From Paenibacillus andongensis (GTDB taxonomy: Bacteria > Bacillota > Bacilli > Paenibacillales > NBRC-103111), in assembly GCF_025369935.1 (NCBI RefSeq), contig NZ_CP104467.1:3727001-3791000 (forward strand): 64,000 bases of DNA, in the 5' to 3' direction. A model generated the notes under the pieces. It was not told the DNA's origin, made no database searches, and saw nothing but the letters and a program-made list of their open reading frames with translations. Of the stretch, positions 10,565-18,621 are shown one piece after another (positions within the stretch are counted from its first letter, which is position 1; every line of letters begins with the position of its first letter). The position numbers and the translations under genes were made by a program.

Positions 10565-11575
10565 ATGTCTTCTCAGCAAGTTACCAAGCATCAACAGCTC
10601 GGTTTAACCGATGAACAGGTGCTGCAGATGTATACCTTCATGCTCAAAGCAAGGAAGTTTGACGAGCGAGCAACCCTTCTTCAACGGTCAGGCAAAACGG
10701 CCTTTCATATCTCCAGCATCGGTCAAGAAGCTACCCAGGTGGCAGCGGCGTTCGCATTAAATAAGCAGCACGACTATTTTCTGCCTTATTACAGGGATTA
10801 TGCCTTTGTCCTAACTGTAGGCATGACCGTGCGTGAACTCATGCTGGCAGCCTTATTTAAAGCGGAGGACATTAACGGGGGAAGGCAGATGCCAGGGCAT
10901 TTTGGCTATAAGAAGCATCATATTGTTTCAGGATCAAGTCCGGTTGCCACGCAAGCCTTGCATGCTGTTGGCATCGCATTAACGTCCATGATGAAAAAGG
11001 AAGATCATGTCGCTTTTGTCAGCTTTGGCGAAGGGGCGAGCAATCAAGGGGATGTCCACGAAGCGTTCAATTTTGCCGGTGTATTCAAGCTGCCTGTTAT
11101 CTTTCTTTGTGAAAATAACCAGTATGCTATTTCCATTCCTGCGCATAGACAGGTTGCCGGACGTGTTGTCGATCGTGCCGCAGGCTATGGCTTCCCGGGT
11201 CAGCGAGTTGACGGAAATGACACGCTGGAGGTGTATCGCGCGGTCAAAGAAGCGAGGGAGCGTGCCGTTCGCGGGTATGGGCCGACGTTGATCGAGGCGA
11301 TGCTTTATCGAATTCCGCCGCATTCCACCGCAGATGATGATATGCTGTACCGGACCAAGGAAGAGGTAGAATACCATAAGGAGCAGGACGGCTTGCAGCG
11401 GTTTCGTCGTTATTTGATCGAATGCGGTGTTATGTCTGAAGAGATCGAACAAATGCTGAATGAGAGTGTTACTAAAGAAGTGAATGAAGCAACGAAATAT
11501 GCTGAAAAAGCCCCATATCCGGCTCCCGAGGATGTTTTACGGCATGTTTATGCGGAAGATGGGAGTGATGCTTAA
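10565..11575 (+). CDS. bkdAA: Branched-chain 2-oxoacid dehydrogenase E1 alpha subunit
   Basis: Thiamine-diphosphate-dependent E1 alpha subunit of 336 residues, the normal length for BkdAA. With E1 beta it decarboxylates branched-chain 2-oxoacids. The ThDP/Mg motif is seen as GEGASNQGDVHEA, then ENNQYAISIP. The GEG form instead of GDG is common in Bkd proteins. The loop around HSTADDDMLYR fits the phosphorylation-loop region of E1 alpha. The ATG follows a strong GGAGAGAGGAGG. It is placed between icmF and E1 beta, which favours branched-chain over pyruvate or acetoin dehydrogenase; the latter cannot be excluded from sequence alone. Confidence 0.85.
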   Translation: MSSQQVTKHQQLGLTDEQVLQMYTFMLKARKFDERATLLQRSGKTAFHISSIGQEATQVAAAFALNKQHDYFLPYYRDYAFVLTVGMTVRELMLAALFKAEDINGGRQMPGHFGYKKHHIVSGSSPVATQALHAVGIALTSMMKKEDHVAFVSFGEGASNQGDVHEAFNFAGVFKLPVIFLCENNQYAISIPAHRQVAGRVVDRAAGYGFPGQRVDGNDTLEVYRAVKEARERAVRGYGPTLIEAMLYRIPPHSTADDDMLYRTKEEVEYHKEQDGLQRFRRYLIECGVMSEEIEQMLNESVTKEVNEATKYAEKAPYPAPEDVLRHVYAEDGSDA

Positions 11576-12556
11576 ATGCCAATCTTAACGTATTTGGAGG
11601 CCATTCGTCGTGCGATGATCGAGGAAATGGAACGCGATGAGCATGTTTTTGTGCTCGGAGAGGATATTGGGAAGGGCGGCGTTCTGAATGCGACGAAAGG
11701 CATGCGCGATCGGTTCGGTGAACTGAGGGTCCTAGACACGCCACTCTCAGAATCTGCCATCGTGGGTGTGGCAATTGGAGCAGCTATGGTCGGAATGAGG
11801 CCGATTGCTGAAATCCAATTTGCCGATTTTATTTTCCCAGCAGCTAATCAAATCATAAGCGAGGCCGCGAAAATCCGTTATCGCTCGAATAATGACTGGC
11901 AGTGTCCAATCGTTATTCGCGCACCTTACGGCGCGACAGGCGGAGGCGGATTGTATCACTCACAGTGTCCGGAATCGGTCTTTTTTGGCACGCCGGGACT
12001 CAAGATTGTAGCGCCGTCTACAGCATACGATGCCAAAGGTTTACTGAAAGCGGCCGTGCGGGACGAGGATCCTGTCCTTTTTTTCGAACATAAGAAATGC
12101 TATCTCTCGATATCCGATGAAGTACCTGATGAAGATTACACAGTTCCTATTGGCAAAGCAGCCATAAGGCGCGAGGGTGCGGATATCACAGTGATTGCCT
12201 ACGGTTTGTCGGTGCATTACGCAATAAAAGCTGCGTTTGAGCTGGAACAAGATGGGGTAAGTACAGAGATATTGGATTTGCGGACGCTTCATCCGCTCGA
12301 TAAGTCTGCTATTTATGAGGCGGCAGCCAAAACCGGTAAAATATTGATCGTCCACGAAGATAATAAAACAGGTGGCATTGGTGCTGAAATATCTGCTCTA
12401 ATTGCAGAACACCTGTTGTACGAATTGGATGCACCTATTATGAGATGCTGCCCTCCTGATATACCCCCTGTTGGCATGGCGCCAACCTTAGAGAAGTTTT
12501 ACCTGCCGAATGTCGACATCGTCAAAGAAGCCATGCGCCAATTAGCGGAAATCTGA
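11576..12556 (+). CDS. bkdAB: Branched-chain 2-oxoacid dehydrogenase E1 beta subunit
   Basis: E1 beta subunit (transketolase central and C-terminal domains) of 326 residues, the typical length. Recognisable segments are VLGEDIG near residue 25, DTPLSESAIVG near 57, APYGATGGGGLYHSQ near 120, and a C-terminal domain starting near 200. The ATG directly abuts the TAA of E1 alpha, so the two subunits are translationally coupled, as expected for equal stoichiometry. The next gene begins 12 bases later and encodes only part of an E2. No E3 (lipoamide dehydrogenase) gene lies nearby. Confidence 0.88.
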   Translation: MPILTYLEAIRRAMIEEMERDEHVFVLGEDIGKGGVLNATKGMRDRFGELRVLDTPLSESAIVGVAIGAAMVGMRPIAEIQFADFIFPAANQIISEAAKIRYRSNNDWQCPIVIRAPYGATGGGGLYHSQCPESVFFGTPGLKIVAPSTAYDAKGLLKAAVRDEDPVLFFEHKKCYLSISDEVPDEDYTVPIGKAAIRREGADITVIAYGLSVHYAIKAAFELEQDGVSTEILDLRTLHPLDKSAIYEAAAKTGKILIVHEDNKTGGIGAEISALIAEHLLYELDAPIMRCCPPDIPPVGMAPTLEKFYLPNVDIVKEAMRQLAEI

Positions 12557-12568
12557 AGGAGGCTGGGT

Positions 12569-13213
12569 ATGCAGAGGAGCTCTGAAAATCCCCATGCTTG
12601 GATGATGATCGAAGTGGATGTCAGTAATATCGTCGCATTACGGCAAGAGTTGAAAGATGATTTTATGCGTAGAGAGGGCATCCCGCTTTCGCTTAGCCCG
12701 TTCGTATTGAAACCGATTGTGAATGCTTTGAAGGAGTTCCCTTTGTTGAATTCAACCTGGCACTCGGGCAGCATCCTTGTCAAAAAGGATATCAACCTAT
12801 CGATTGTTGTTGCTATTTCACACGATACCGTCGCAACCCCAGTGATCTATCATGCGGATCATAAATCCATAGCAGGAATCGCGATTGAGCTGTATGAATT
12901 GGTCAAGAGAGCGCGAAGTGGTTCCTTACAGCCTTCTGATTTCGTTGAGGCTTCATTTACATTTAGTAATACCGGCTCGGTAGGATCCTTGCTTTCCTGT
13001 CCAATTATTCATAATCAGCAGGCAGCGATACTGACTTTGGAGTCGATCGTCCGTAAGCCCGTAGTTATTCAGGAGATGATTGCAATCCGCTCGATAGCCA
13101 ACCTTTGCCTCTCCTATGATTACCGGATTGCGGATGGGTTGATTTGCAGTCGGTTCATGCAGCGGGTTAAGTATTATTTGGAACAATATAATCAAGAAAC
13201 GATCATTTATTGA
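12569..13213 (+). CDS. E2 acyltransferase catalytic domain only, catalytic His replaced by Tyr
   Basis: A 214-residue protein matching the catalytic (inner core) domain of branched-chain dihydrolipoyl acyltransferase, for example HAWMMIEVDV at the start and KKDINLSI near residue 72. A full E2 has about 400-450 residues. The lipoyl domain and the E1/E3-binding domain are absent, with no room for them because E1 beta ends 12 bases upstream. The active-site motif DHRxxDG reads DYRIADG, so Tyr185 replaces the catalytic His. An RBS (GAAGGAGGC) is present, so the gene is expected to be translated. It is either a degenerate E2 or a structural core protein; I cannot decide. Confidence 0.82.
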   Translation: MQRSSENPHAWMMIEVDVSNIVALRQELKDDFMRREGIPLSLSPFVLKPIVNALKEFPLLNSTWHSGSILVKKDINLSIVVAISHDTVATPVIYHADHKSIAGIAIELYELVKRARSGSLQPSDFVEASFTFSNTGSVGSLLSCPIIHNQQAAILTLESIVRKPVVIQEMIAIRSIANLCLSYDYRIADGLICSRFMQRVKYYLEQYNQETIIY

Positions 13214-13234
13214 GAACGATGGGGGGACGTATCC

Positions 13235-14416
13235 ATGAGGGAAAGTGTCATTGTTGGCGGTGCCCGAACCCCGTTTGGTAAATTGGGCGGTGCCTTGAAA
13301 GGTGTCCCGGCCGTCACTCTCGGTGGAACAGCAATTAAAGAGGCAATAGTTCGATCCTCGATTGATCCGGCAACGATTGACGAAGTGCTTATGGGTATGG
13401 TGCTGCAGGGAGGAACGGGACAAATTCCCTCTCGCCAGGCTGCAAGGTGGGCTGGTTTAGATTGGAGCGTAACGACGGAGACCATCAACAAAGTGTGCGC
13501 TTCCGGACTGAGATGTGTGACAATGGCCGATCAAATTATACGTTCAGGGGATGCAGATATTATTGTAGCCGGTGGGATGGAAAGCATGAGTAACGCACCA
13601 TTTGCCCTGCCAAGCGCTAGGTGGGGAGCAAGAATGGGAGATCAAAGCCTCGTGGACCTTATGATTCATGATGGTTTATGGTGTTCTTTTCACAACGTGC
13701 ATATGATCGTTCATGGCAGCACGGTTGCCGGAGAGTTCGGAATTAGCCGTAAAAATCAAGATGAATGGGCTCTCCGCAGTCATATTCGAGCTGTAGAAGC
13801 GATGAATAAAGGATATTTTGCGGAGGAAATCGTTCCAGTAACGATCGAGAGTAAAGAAGGAACCATTGCGATTAGTCAAGATGAAGTCCCCCGAGCAGAT
13901 ACAAGTTTTGAAAAGCTTGCTGCATTACCTTCCTTGTTCTCTAAGGATGGAACTATAACAGCCGGTAACGCCCCTGGCGTTAATGACGGTGCTGCAGCTA
14001 TGGTGGTTATGTCCAAAGAGAAGGCAGTTTCTCAGGGGATAAAGCCTCTGGCTAGGATTATAGGTCACGCTGCTGTAGGCGAAAGAGCGCCATATATCGC
14101 GACTACACCAGCCATGGCGATTCAGAAGCTATTACGTCAAACGGCTATGTCGCTTAAGCAAATCGATAGGTTTGAAGTAAATGAGGCATTTGCGGCCGTG
14201 ATGCTAACCAGTGGAAGATTACTTGGCTGGAATCCGGAGATCGTCAACGTAAATGGCGGAGCGATTGCTCTGGGTCACCCCATTGGCGCCAGCGGAGCGC
14301 GGATTATTCTGACTTTGATCCATGAACTGCGGAGAATTGGTGGAGGCTATGGCATAGCTGCGATATGCAGCGGCGCAGCTCAAGGAGATGCGATTCTTTT
14401 GCATGTAGATCCATAA
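13235..14416 (+). CDS. mmgA: Acetyl-CoA C-acetyltransferase (thiolase, MmgA)
   Basis: Thiolase of 393 residues, normal for degradative and biosynthetic thiolase II. Active-site residues are visible: Cys88 in KVCASGLR, His348 in GHPIGASGA and Cys378 in ICSGAAQGDA. It cleaves 3-ketoacyl-CoA or condenses acetyl-CoA. The ATG follows GATGGGGGGAC. It lies 21 bases after the E2-like gene and 21 bases before mmgB. In B. subtilis mmgA and mmgB start the mmg operon; here they close it, so the order is rearranged. Specificity for 2-methylacetoacetyl-CoA is possible but not shown. Confidence 0.92.
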   Translation: MRESVIVGGARTPFGKLGGALKGVPAVTLGGTAIKEAIVRSSIDPATIDEVLMGMVLQGGTGQIPSRQAARWAGLDWSVTTETINKVCASGLRCVTMADQIIRSGDADIIVAGGMESMSNAPFALPSARWGARMGDQSLVDLMIHDGLWCSFHNVHMIVHGSTVAGEFGISRKNQDEWALRSHIRAVEAMNKGYFAEEIVPVTIESKEGTIAISQDEVPRADTSFEKLAALPSLFSKDGTITAGNAPGVNDGAAAMVVMSKEKAVSQGIKPLARIIGHAAVGERAPYIATTPAMAIQKLLRQTAMSLKQIDRFEVNEAFAAVMLTSGRLLGWNPEIVNVNGGAIALGHPIGASGARIILTLIHELRRIGGGYGIAAICSGAAQGDAILLHVDP

Positions 14417-14437
14417 GTTCGTGAAGGGGGTGAAAAG

Positions 14438-15292
14438 ATGATTCTACAGACTATCATGGTTGTAGGTGCGGGACAAATGGGGAGTGGCATCGTTCAAGTT
14501 GCTGCAGCTTCGGGCTTGAATGTGCTATTGCATGATATTTCCATAGCGGTTATTGATCGAGGGTTAGCTTCGATAGACAAACAACTATCTAGAGGTGTTG
14601 AGAAAGGAAGTCTTACTGAAGTTAGGAAAGCTGAAATTCGAAGTCGGATTGGGCCTGCGGAGCAATTAGAACTAGCGGAACAGGTAGATCTTGTGATAGA
14701 AGCCATTTCCGAGAATATGGTGTTGAAAACTTCACTATTCCAAAGGTTGGATGCGATATGCCCGCCAAAAACGATCTTGGCATCGAATACGTCCTCGCTT
14801 CCCATTACCGAAATTGCCGCGGTTACGGGGCGTCCGGCACAGGTAATTGGCATGCATTTCATGAACCCGGTTCCGGTTATGCCTTTAGTTGAAGTCATCC
14901 GTGGTTTGGAAACTTCACAGGAAGTGTTCGAAGCTGTATGTAAACTGAGCGAAAAGATGGGGAAGACCCCTGTGGAAGTGAAAGACTTTCCTGGGTTTGT
15001 GTCGAATCGCATCTTGATGCCGATGATTAACGAAGCAATTTTTACCATATATGAAGGCGTTGCATCTGTTGAATCAGTCGATACGGTGATGAAGCTTGGT
15101 ATGAAGCACCCCATGGGACCGCTAGAGTTGGCGGATTTCATTGGATTGGATACATGCCTATCCATCATGGAAGTCCTTTATGAAGGCTTTAAGGATTCAA
15201 AATATCGACCGTGTCCACTTCTGCGGAAGTACGTCAAAGCAGGTCGTTTGGGGCGCAAATCTGGTCAGGGTTTTTATTCGTATCATGGTTGA
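14438..15292 (+). CDS. mmgB: 3-hydroxybutyryl-CoA dehydrogenase (MmgB)
   Basis: NAD-dependent 3-hydroxyacyl-CoA dehydrogenase of 284 residues, typical of Hbd/MmgB. The N-terminal Rossmann motif is GAGQMGSG at residues 8-15. The catalytic region shows HFMNPVPVM with the family His. It interconverts 3-hydroxyacyl-CoA and 3-oxoacyl-CoA, directly before the thiolase step. RBS AAGGGGGTG precedes the ATG. It is the last gene of the operon and is followed by a terminator. No enoyl-CoA hydratase is present in the operon, so that step must be encoded elsewhere. Confidence 0.93.
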   Translation: MILQTIMVVGAGQMGSGIVQVAAASGLNVLLHDISIAVIDRGLASIDKQLSRGVEKGSLTEVRKAEIRSRIGPAEQLELAEQVDLVIEAISENMVLKTSLFQRLDAICPPKTILASNTSSLPITEIAAVTGRPAQVIGMHFMNPVPVMPLVEVIRGLETSQEVFEAVCKLSEKMGKTPVEVKDFPGFVSNRILMPMINEAIFTIYEGVASVESVDTVMKLGMKHPMGPLELADFIGLDTCLSIMEVLYEGFKDSKYRPCPLLRKYVKAGRLGRKSGQGFYSYHG

Positions 15293-15307
15293 AAAAAAGA
15301 TTTCTGC

Positions 15308-15340
15308 GGACAGTCACTTCACATAGGGCTGTCCTTTTTG
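15308..15340 (+). terminator. Terminator of the mmg-icmF-bkd operon
   Basis: GGACAG (15308-15313) pairs with CTGTCC (15329-15334) and is followed directly by TTTTT. It sits 16 bases after the mmgB stop codon. Confidence 0.75.
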
Positions 15341-15455
15341 ATTCGACCATAAGAATTGGGAAATGTGGGGGTTTGTGCAGGGATATTTTGGGATTTATTG
15401 AATTAAACCAAAGGAAGTAGTTGAAAATTGATCAATCACCGAAAGGAATAAACGA

Positions 15456-15818
15456 ATGACGATTATTGGAATTATTACAGCCATTATTTTTGCAATATTG
15501 ATATCTATTTATCTTGGGCCATATGGGGGGATCGTTTTACTGGCAGGTATTTTTGGGCTTGTTTTAAGTACACATCAAAGAAATAAAAAAATGTATGAAG
15601 ATGTACAGAGAATAAAAGAACGATTAGGCATCGTGGATCGTAACGATTTTCAGATGACGAATGAGGAAATTGAAGAGGAACTTGAAGGGGAATTTGAAGT
15701 GCTTAGTGAATCAGAACAAAAGGAACTTGAGAAGATTAATGTGGAAATTGAAGATGAGCTTGAGACTTATTTGAACAAAATGAATGATAAAAATAAAGAT
15801 AGGGACAAGGATAAATAA
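15456..15818 (+). CDS. Small membrane protein with acidic coiled-coil tail, unknown function
   Basis: A 120-residue protein that I do not recognise. Residues 1-22 and 24-40 are hydrophobic and form two close membrane segments. The rest is cytosolic, highly charged and rich in Glu and Lys (for example EEIEEELEGEFE), likely helical or coiled-coil, ending in a basic-acidic DKNKDRDKDK tail. The RBS GAAAGGAA lies before the ATG. It is 12 bases upstream of the next membrane-protein gene, so the two probably share a transcript. Confidence 0.7.
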   Translation: MTIIGIITAIIFAILISIYLGPYGGIVLLAGIFGLVLSTHQRNKKMYEDVQRIKERLGIVDRNDFQMTNEEIEEELEGEFEVLSESEQKELEKINVEIEDELETYLNKMNDKNKDRDKDK

Positions 15819-15830
15819 GGGAAAATAGAG

Positions 15831-16178
15831 ATGAGACAAAAGAAGCTCATAGTTCGAGTACAACGCGACTTAGATTTTTATCTCAAAGAGCATCAGAATA
15901 AGACCAATCGAATACTGCACTATTTTGCGTTTATGTCGGCTTTTTTGGCTTGGCTATTTTTGTTTTATGATCTAAAAGTAACATTTATATTAGCCATATT
16001 CCATTACATTCTGTCGTGGATAGGACATTTCTATTTTGAGGGGAATAAGCCAGCATCATTTCGCTATCCACTTATAGGTTTCTATTCTGGGTTTACATGG
16101 TTTTTTATAAAGACGATTGAGCTTGTAACGAGGAAAGACATACTGAACAAATGGTTAAATGGGAAACATGAAGATTGA
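15831..16178 (+). CDS. Mpo1-like (DUF962) membrane protein
   Basis: A 115-residue integral membrane protein resembling the Mpo1/YGL010w-like DUF962 family. An N-terminal HQNKTNRILH (HxxxxNxxxH-like) motif and a later SWIGHFYFEGNKPASF motif match the family pattern. Three to four hydrophobic segments span about residues 30-95. In yeast Mpo1 is an Fe(II)-dependent dioxygenase of fatty-acid alpha-oxidation; the bacterial role is unknown. The start codon follows an AAGGGAAAATAGAG stretch. It is co-directional with the preceding small membrane protein and the following GNAT gene. Confidence 0.7.
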   Translation: MRQKKLIVRVQRDLDFYLKEHQNKTNRILHYFAFMSAFLAWLFLFYDLKVTFILAIFHYILSWIGHFYFEGNKPASFRYPLIGFYSGFTWFFIKTIELVTRKDILNKWLNGKHED

Positions 16179-16206
16179 AATCACAACAAATAGTGGAGTG
16201 AGTTAC

Positions 16207-16677
16207 ATGTCAATAGAAATTAAAGAAGCTAAAATAGAAGAAGCAGACATTGTATTTCGTACCATGCAAGAGTCGTTTATGGAATATAGTGGGAAACTGA
16301 ATCCACCTTCAGGAGCGCTTTCTGAAACGACTCAACATATAATAAATATCTTTAAAGAAGGTGGAGGAGCCGTATTAGCTTGGGACGAAATTTGTGCTGT
16401 AGGCTCTGCCAGATATAGATACATTGATCATTATATGTATATTGGGAGAGTTTCTGTAATACAGGAATATCGCGGAAGAGGAATATGTAAATCATTATTA
16501 AATTTTTTAGAAAACAAAGCGTTGTCAAGTGGAATTAAAGAATCAAGAGTTGGGGTACGGTTGTCAATTCCAGAGAATATAGACGTGTATAAAAGGCTCA
16601 AATACGAAGTAATTGAACAAAAATATTATCCTGATCGGACAGATAGCTGGTATGTAATGAGTAAGAAACTGTCCTAA
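16207..16677 (+). CDS. GNAT family N-acetyltransferase
   Basis: GNAT-fold acyltransferase of 156 residues. The acetyl-CoA binding motif A appears as VSVIQEYRGRGICKSLL (R/QxxGxG/A), followed by a YKRLKYEV motif-B-like segment near residue 130. The ATG at 16207 follows GTGGAGTGAG; the frame is open upstream, but earlier starts would run into the preceding gene. The substrate is unknown. Its stop overlaps the convergent FkbM gene by four bases. Confidence 0.82.
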   Translation: MSIEIKEAKIEEADIVFRTMQESFMEYSGKLNPPSGALSETTQHIINIFKEGGGAVLAWDEICAVGSARYRYIDHYMYIGRVSVIQEYRGRGICKSLLNFLENKALSSGIKESRVGVRLSIPENIDVYKRLKYEVIEQKYYPDRTDSWYVMSKKLS

Positions 16678-17621
16678 TCCAATTGTATAATCTGCGAATA
16701 GATTTCTGGAATCATCACGCCCGGTGAGGCCAAGATAATATCCGTATGAATATGTTTCTTTTTGAATAACAGCTGCAGTTTTTCCAGAGATATTTGCTCA
16801 AAGTGATACAGTTCCTGATTATTTAAGTAAACATAAAGATTGAAATGCTCTTGTAAAAAAGCTAAAAATGCATGGGCATCTGTCTCACTTTTGGCTAAAT
16901 ATTTACTGTCAAATTCAATAAATCCAAGTAAATTAGGACAATTTTTAATGGATCGAAGCATCCCTTGGATGACCTTCTCTTCATGACCTTCCACATCAAT
17001 TTTAAATAAGATCTTTTCTTTATCCAGCTGATACTGGCTAAGTATAGCATCGAGTGTAATGCTGGGAATATCGCGCTGCTGGTAATGCTTGGATACGCCT
17101 CCCTTGTCAAGAGCTGCGGTTGAAAGGCCAGACCAATATTTATTAATGAAGAAAGATTGCTTCTCGCTATCTTCATTAGATGCCATAGCATAAACGGTTT
17201 TAATTCTTTTGCGGTTAGGATGTACTTTCTTGGAACGCTCAATAAACGGCTGCAAATTAGGATTGGCTTCAATTCCAATCACTTTACTGTTTTTGGGATA
17301 GATCACGGAAAATAGGCATTCGCCATAATTTACGCCTACGTCAACGATCAAAGTAGGTCGGAATGAGGAAACTGCCGTTTTCCAGAACAGATTAAGCCTT
17401 GGCTGTGTCATGCCACCTGTCATATACAGAATTCTTCCGCGGTTTTCGGTTGGATCGACATACAGAATACGAGATGAACCGGGAAGCACAATTCGGTCAG
17501 TGCGCCATCGTCTTATAATCGTGCGAGAAAGCACATAGCGGGCCGTTGATTTCAAAATTTCCCAATAACGTAAAGAAGACTCATGTTTAATAGCAGCTTC
17601 GTAAGAGTGTTTATGGGGCAT
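16674..17621 (-). CDS. FkbM family methyltransferase
   Basis: SAM-dependent methyltransferase of 315 residues, FkbM type. Motif I is VDVGVNYGE near residue 98, followed by IGIEANP near 128. The family hallmark KIDVEGHE lies near residue 203. The N-terminal 80 residues are extra compared with the minimal domain. FkbM proteins O-methylate sugars or polyketide-like small molecules; the substrate here is unknown. The ATG at 17621 follows AGAAAGGAAC on the minus strand. It is convergent with the GNAT gene and divergent from another methyltransferase gene. Confidence 0.85.
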   Translation of the reverse strand: MPHKHSYEAAIKHESSLRYWEILKSTARYVLSRTIIRRWRTDRIVLPGSSRILYVDPTENRGRILYMTGGMTQPRLNLFWKTAVSSFRPTLIVDVGVNYGECLFSVIYPKNSKVIGIEANPNLQPFIERSKKVHPNRKRIKTVYAMASNEDSEKQSFFINKYWSGLSTAALDKGGVSKHYQQRDIPSITLDAILSQYQLDKEKILFKIDVEGHEEKVIQGMLRSIKNCPNLLGFIEFDSKYLAKSETDAHAFLAFLQEHFNLYVYLNNQELYHFEQISLEKLQLLFKKKHIHTDIILASPGVMIPEIYSQIIQLD

Positions 17622-17758
17622 CGTGTAGTTCCTTTCTAATTAAAGTTTTTGGATAGGAACGTATCGTCTTTTTATTTTATCAAATAGTTATTATTTATGA
17701 GTTATGTGAATGTAAAGTGAATGTATATTTATGTGAAAAGAAAATGAGGAAAACAATA

Positions 17759-18466
17759 ATGGATAATAGGATCAAAATCATTAGAGATGAAGAGCGGAAA
17801 TATCATGAAGCTTGTTATGATAACTACAAATTATTTGAAGAGGGATCATGGCTTTCAAAACCTGTAAAAACAGTGATGGAAACATTAACTCATTTTAAAT
17901 CCAAAGAAAATCTCACTGTATTAGATTTAGGTTGCGGAGTGGGCAGAAACTGTATTCCAATTGCTGAATTATTAAAGGAGCGCCAGACGGGAAAAATTGT
18001 TTGTGTGGATATTATTGAATCTGCACTTCAGAAATTAGCAGCTTATAGTGAACAGAATGGTGTTCGTGCATACATAGAACCCAAGTTATCTGATATTGGA
18101 GACTATTTCATTGAAGAAAATCATTTTGATTACATCATTGCGGTTTCTGCATTAGAACATGTGGAATCCGTCCCGAAATTTACACAAGTCTTAGAGAGAA
18201 TGGCACGAGGAACGAAAGAGAACGGGATTAATTGCGTTATTATGAGCACTAACATTCGAGAAATAGATGTAAAATCAGGAATCGAACTAGAACCATTGAT
18301 GGAACTTAACTTAACAACAAATGATGCGAAACAATTATTATCATCGGCGTATCCAGATTGGGAAATAATCTATACTACTTTAAAGCAGTTGGAGTTCAAC
18401 ATTGAGAGAAACGGGCACGAAATTCTGCTCAAGAGTGATTGTTTGACGTATGTCGTTCGAAAATAA
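17759..18466 (+). CDS. Class I SAM-dependent methyltransferase
   Basis: A 235-residue Rossmann-fold methyltransferase. Motif I is LDLGCGVGRN near residue 53, the acidic SAM-binding motif II is VCVDII near 79, and DYIIAVSALEHV near 115 resembles motif IV. The start is uncertain. I chose ATG 17759, preceded by GAGGAAAA; GTG 17717 or ATG 17744 would add up to 14 residues. The substrate is unknown. A terminator follows. Confidence 0.78.
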   Translation: MDNRIKIIRDEERKYHEACYDNYKLFEEGSWLSKPVKTVMETLTHFKSKENLTVLDLGCGVGRNCIPIAELLKERQTGKIVCVDIIESALQKLAAYSEQNGVRAYIEPKLSDIGDYFIEENHFDYIIAVSALEHVESVPKFTQVLERMARGTKENGINCVIMSTNIREIDVKSGIELEPLMELNLTTNDAKQLLSSAYPDWEIIYTTLKQLEFNIERNGHEILLKSDCLTYVVRK

Positions 18467-18502
18467 TGGATCAGCAGGAGATGTTAGATTTTCATTTAAA
18501 GT

Positions 18503-18541
18503 AATTAAACCGGGGGTAATCCTACGGTTTAATTTTTTTTT
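18503..18541 (+). terminator. Strong terminator after methyltransferase gene
   Basis: Arms AATTAAACCG (18503-18512) and CGGTTTAATT (18525-18534) are perfectly complementary and run into a long T tract. Confidence 0.85.
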
Positions 18542-18550
18542 TGAAATCGC

Positions 18551-18577
18551 TGAAACATTTTTCACGTACGATACGTT
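18551..18577 (+). promoter_or_regulatory. Candidate ECF sigma promoter for the SLH-PrcB gene
   Basis: TGAAAC (18551-18556) and CGTT (18574-18577) are separated by 17 bases. This resembles extracytoplasmic-function sigma promoters of the SigW/SigM type (TGAAAC, then CGTA/CGTC). It lies 45 bases upstream of an exported envelope protein. Confidence 0.5.
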
Positions 18578-18621
18578 AAGAGTGTGTAATAAGATAATCA
18601 ACTAAAAGGAGAGAATTAACT

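Noticed and set aside
10979..11452. Minus-strand open frame of 157 codons opposite E1 alpha
   Set aside because: It is a shadow of a well-conserved gene and has no start signal.
14494..15168. Minus-strand open frame of 224 codons opposite mmgB
   Set aside because: It has no RBS or recognisable domain. The plus strand encodes a clear hydroxyacyl-CoA dehydrogenase, so this is a coding shadow.
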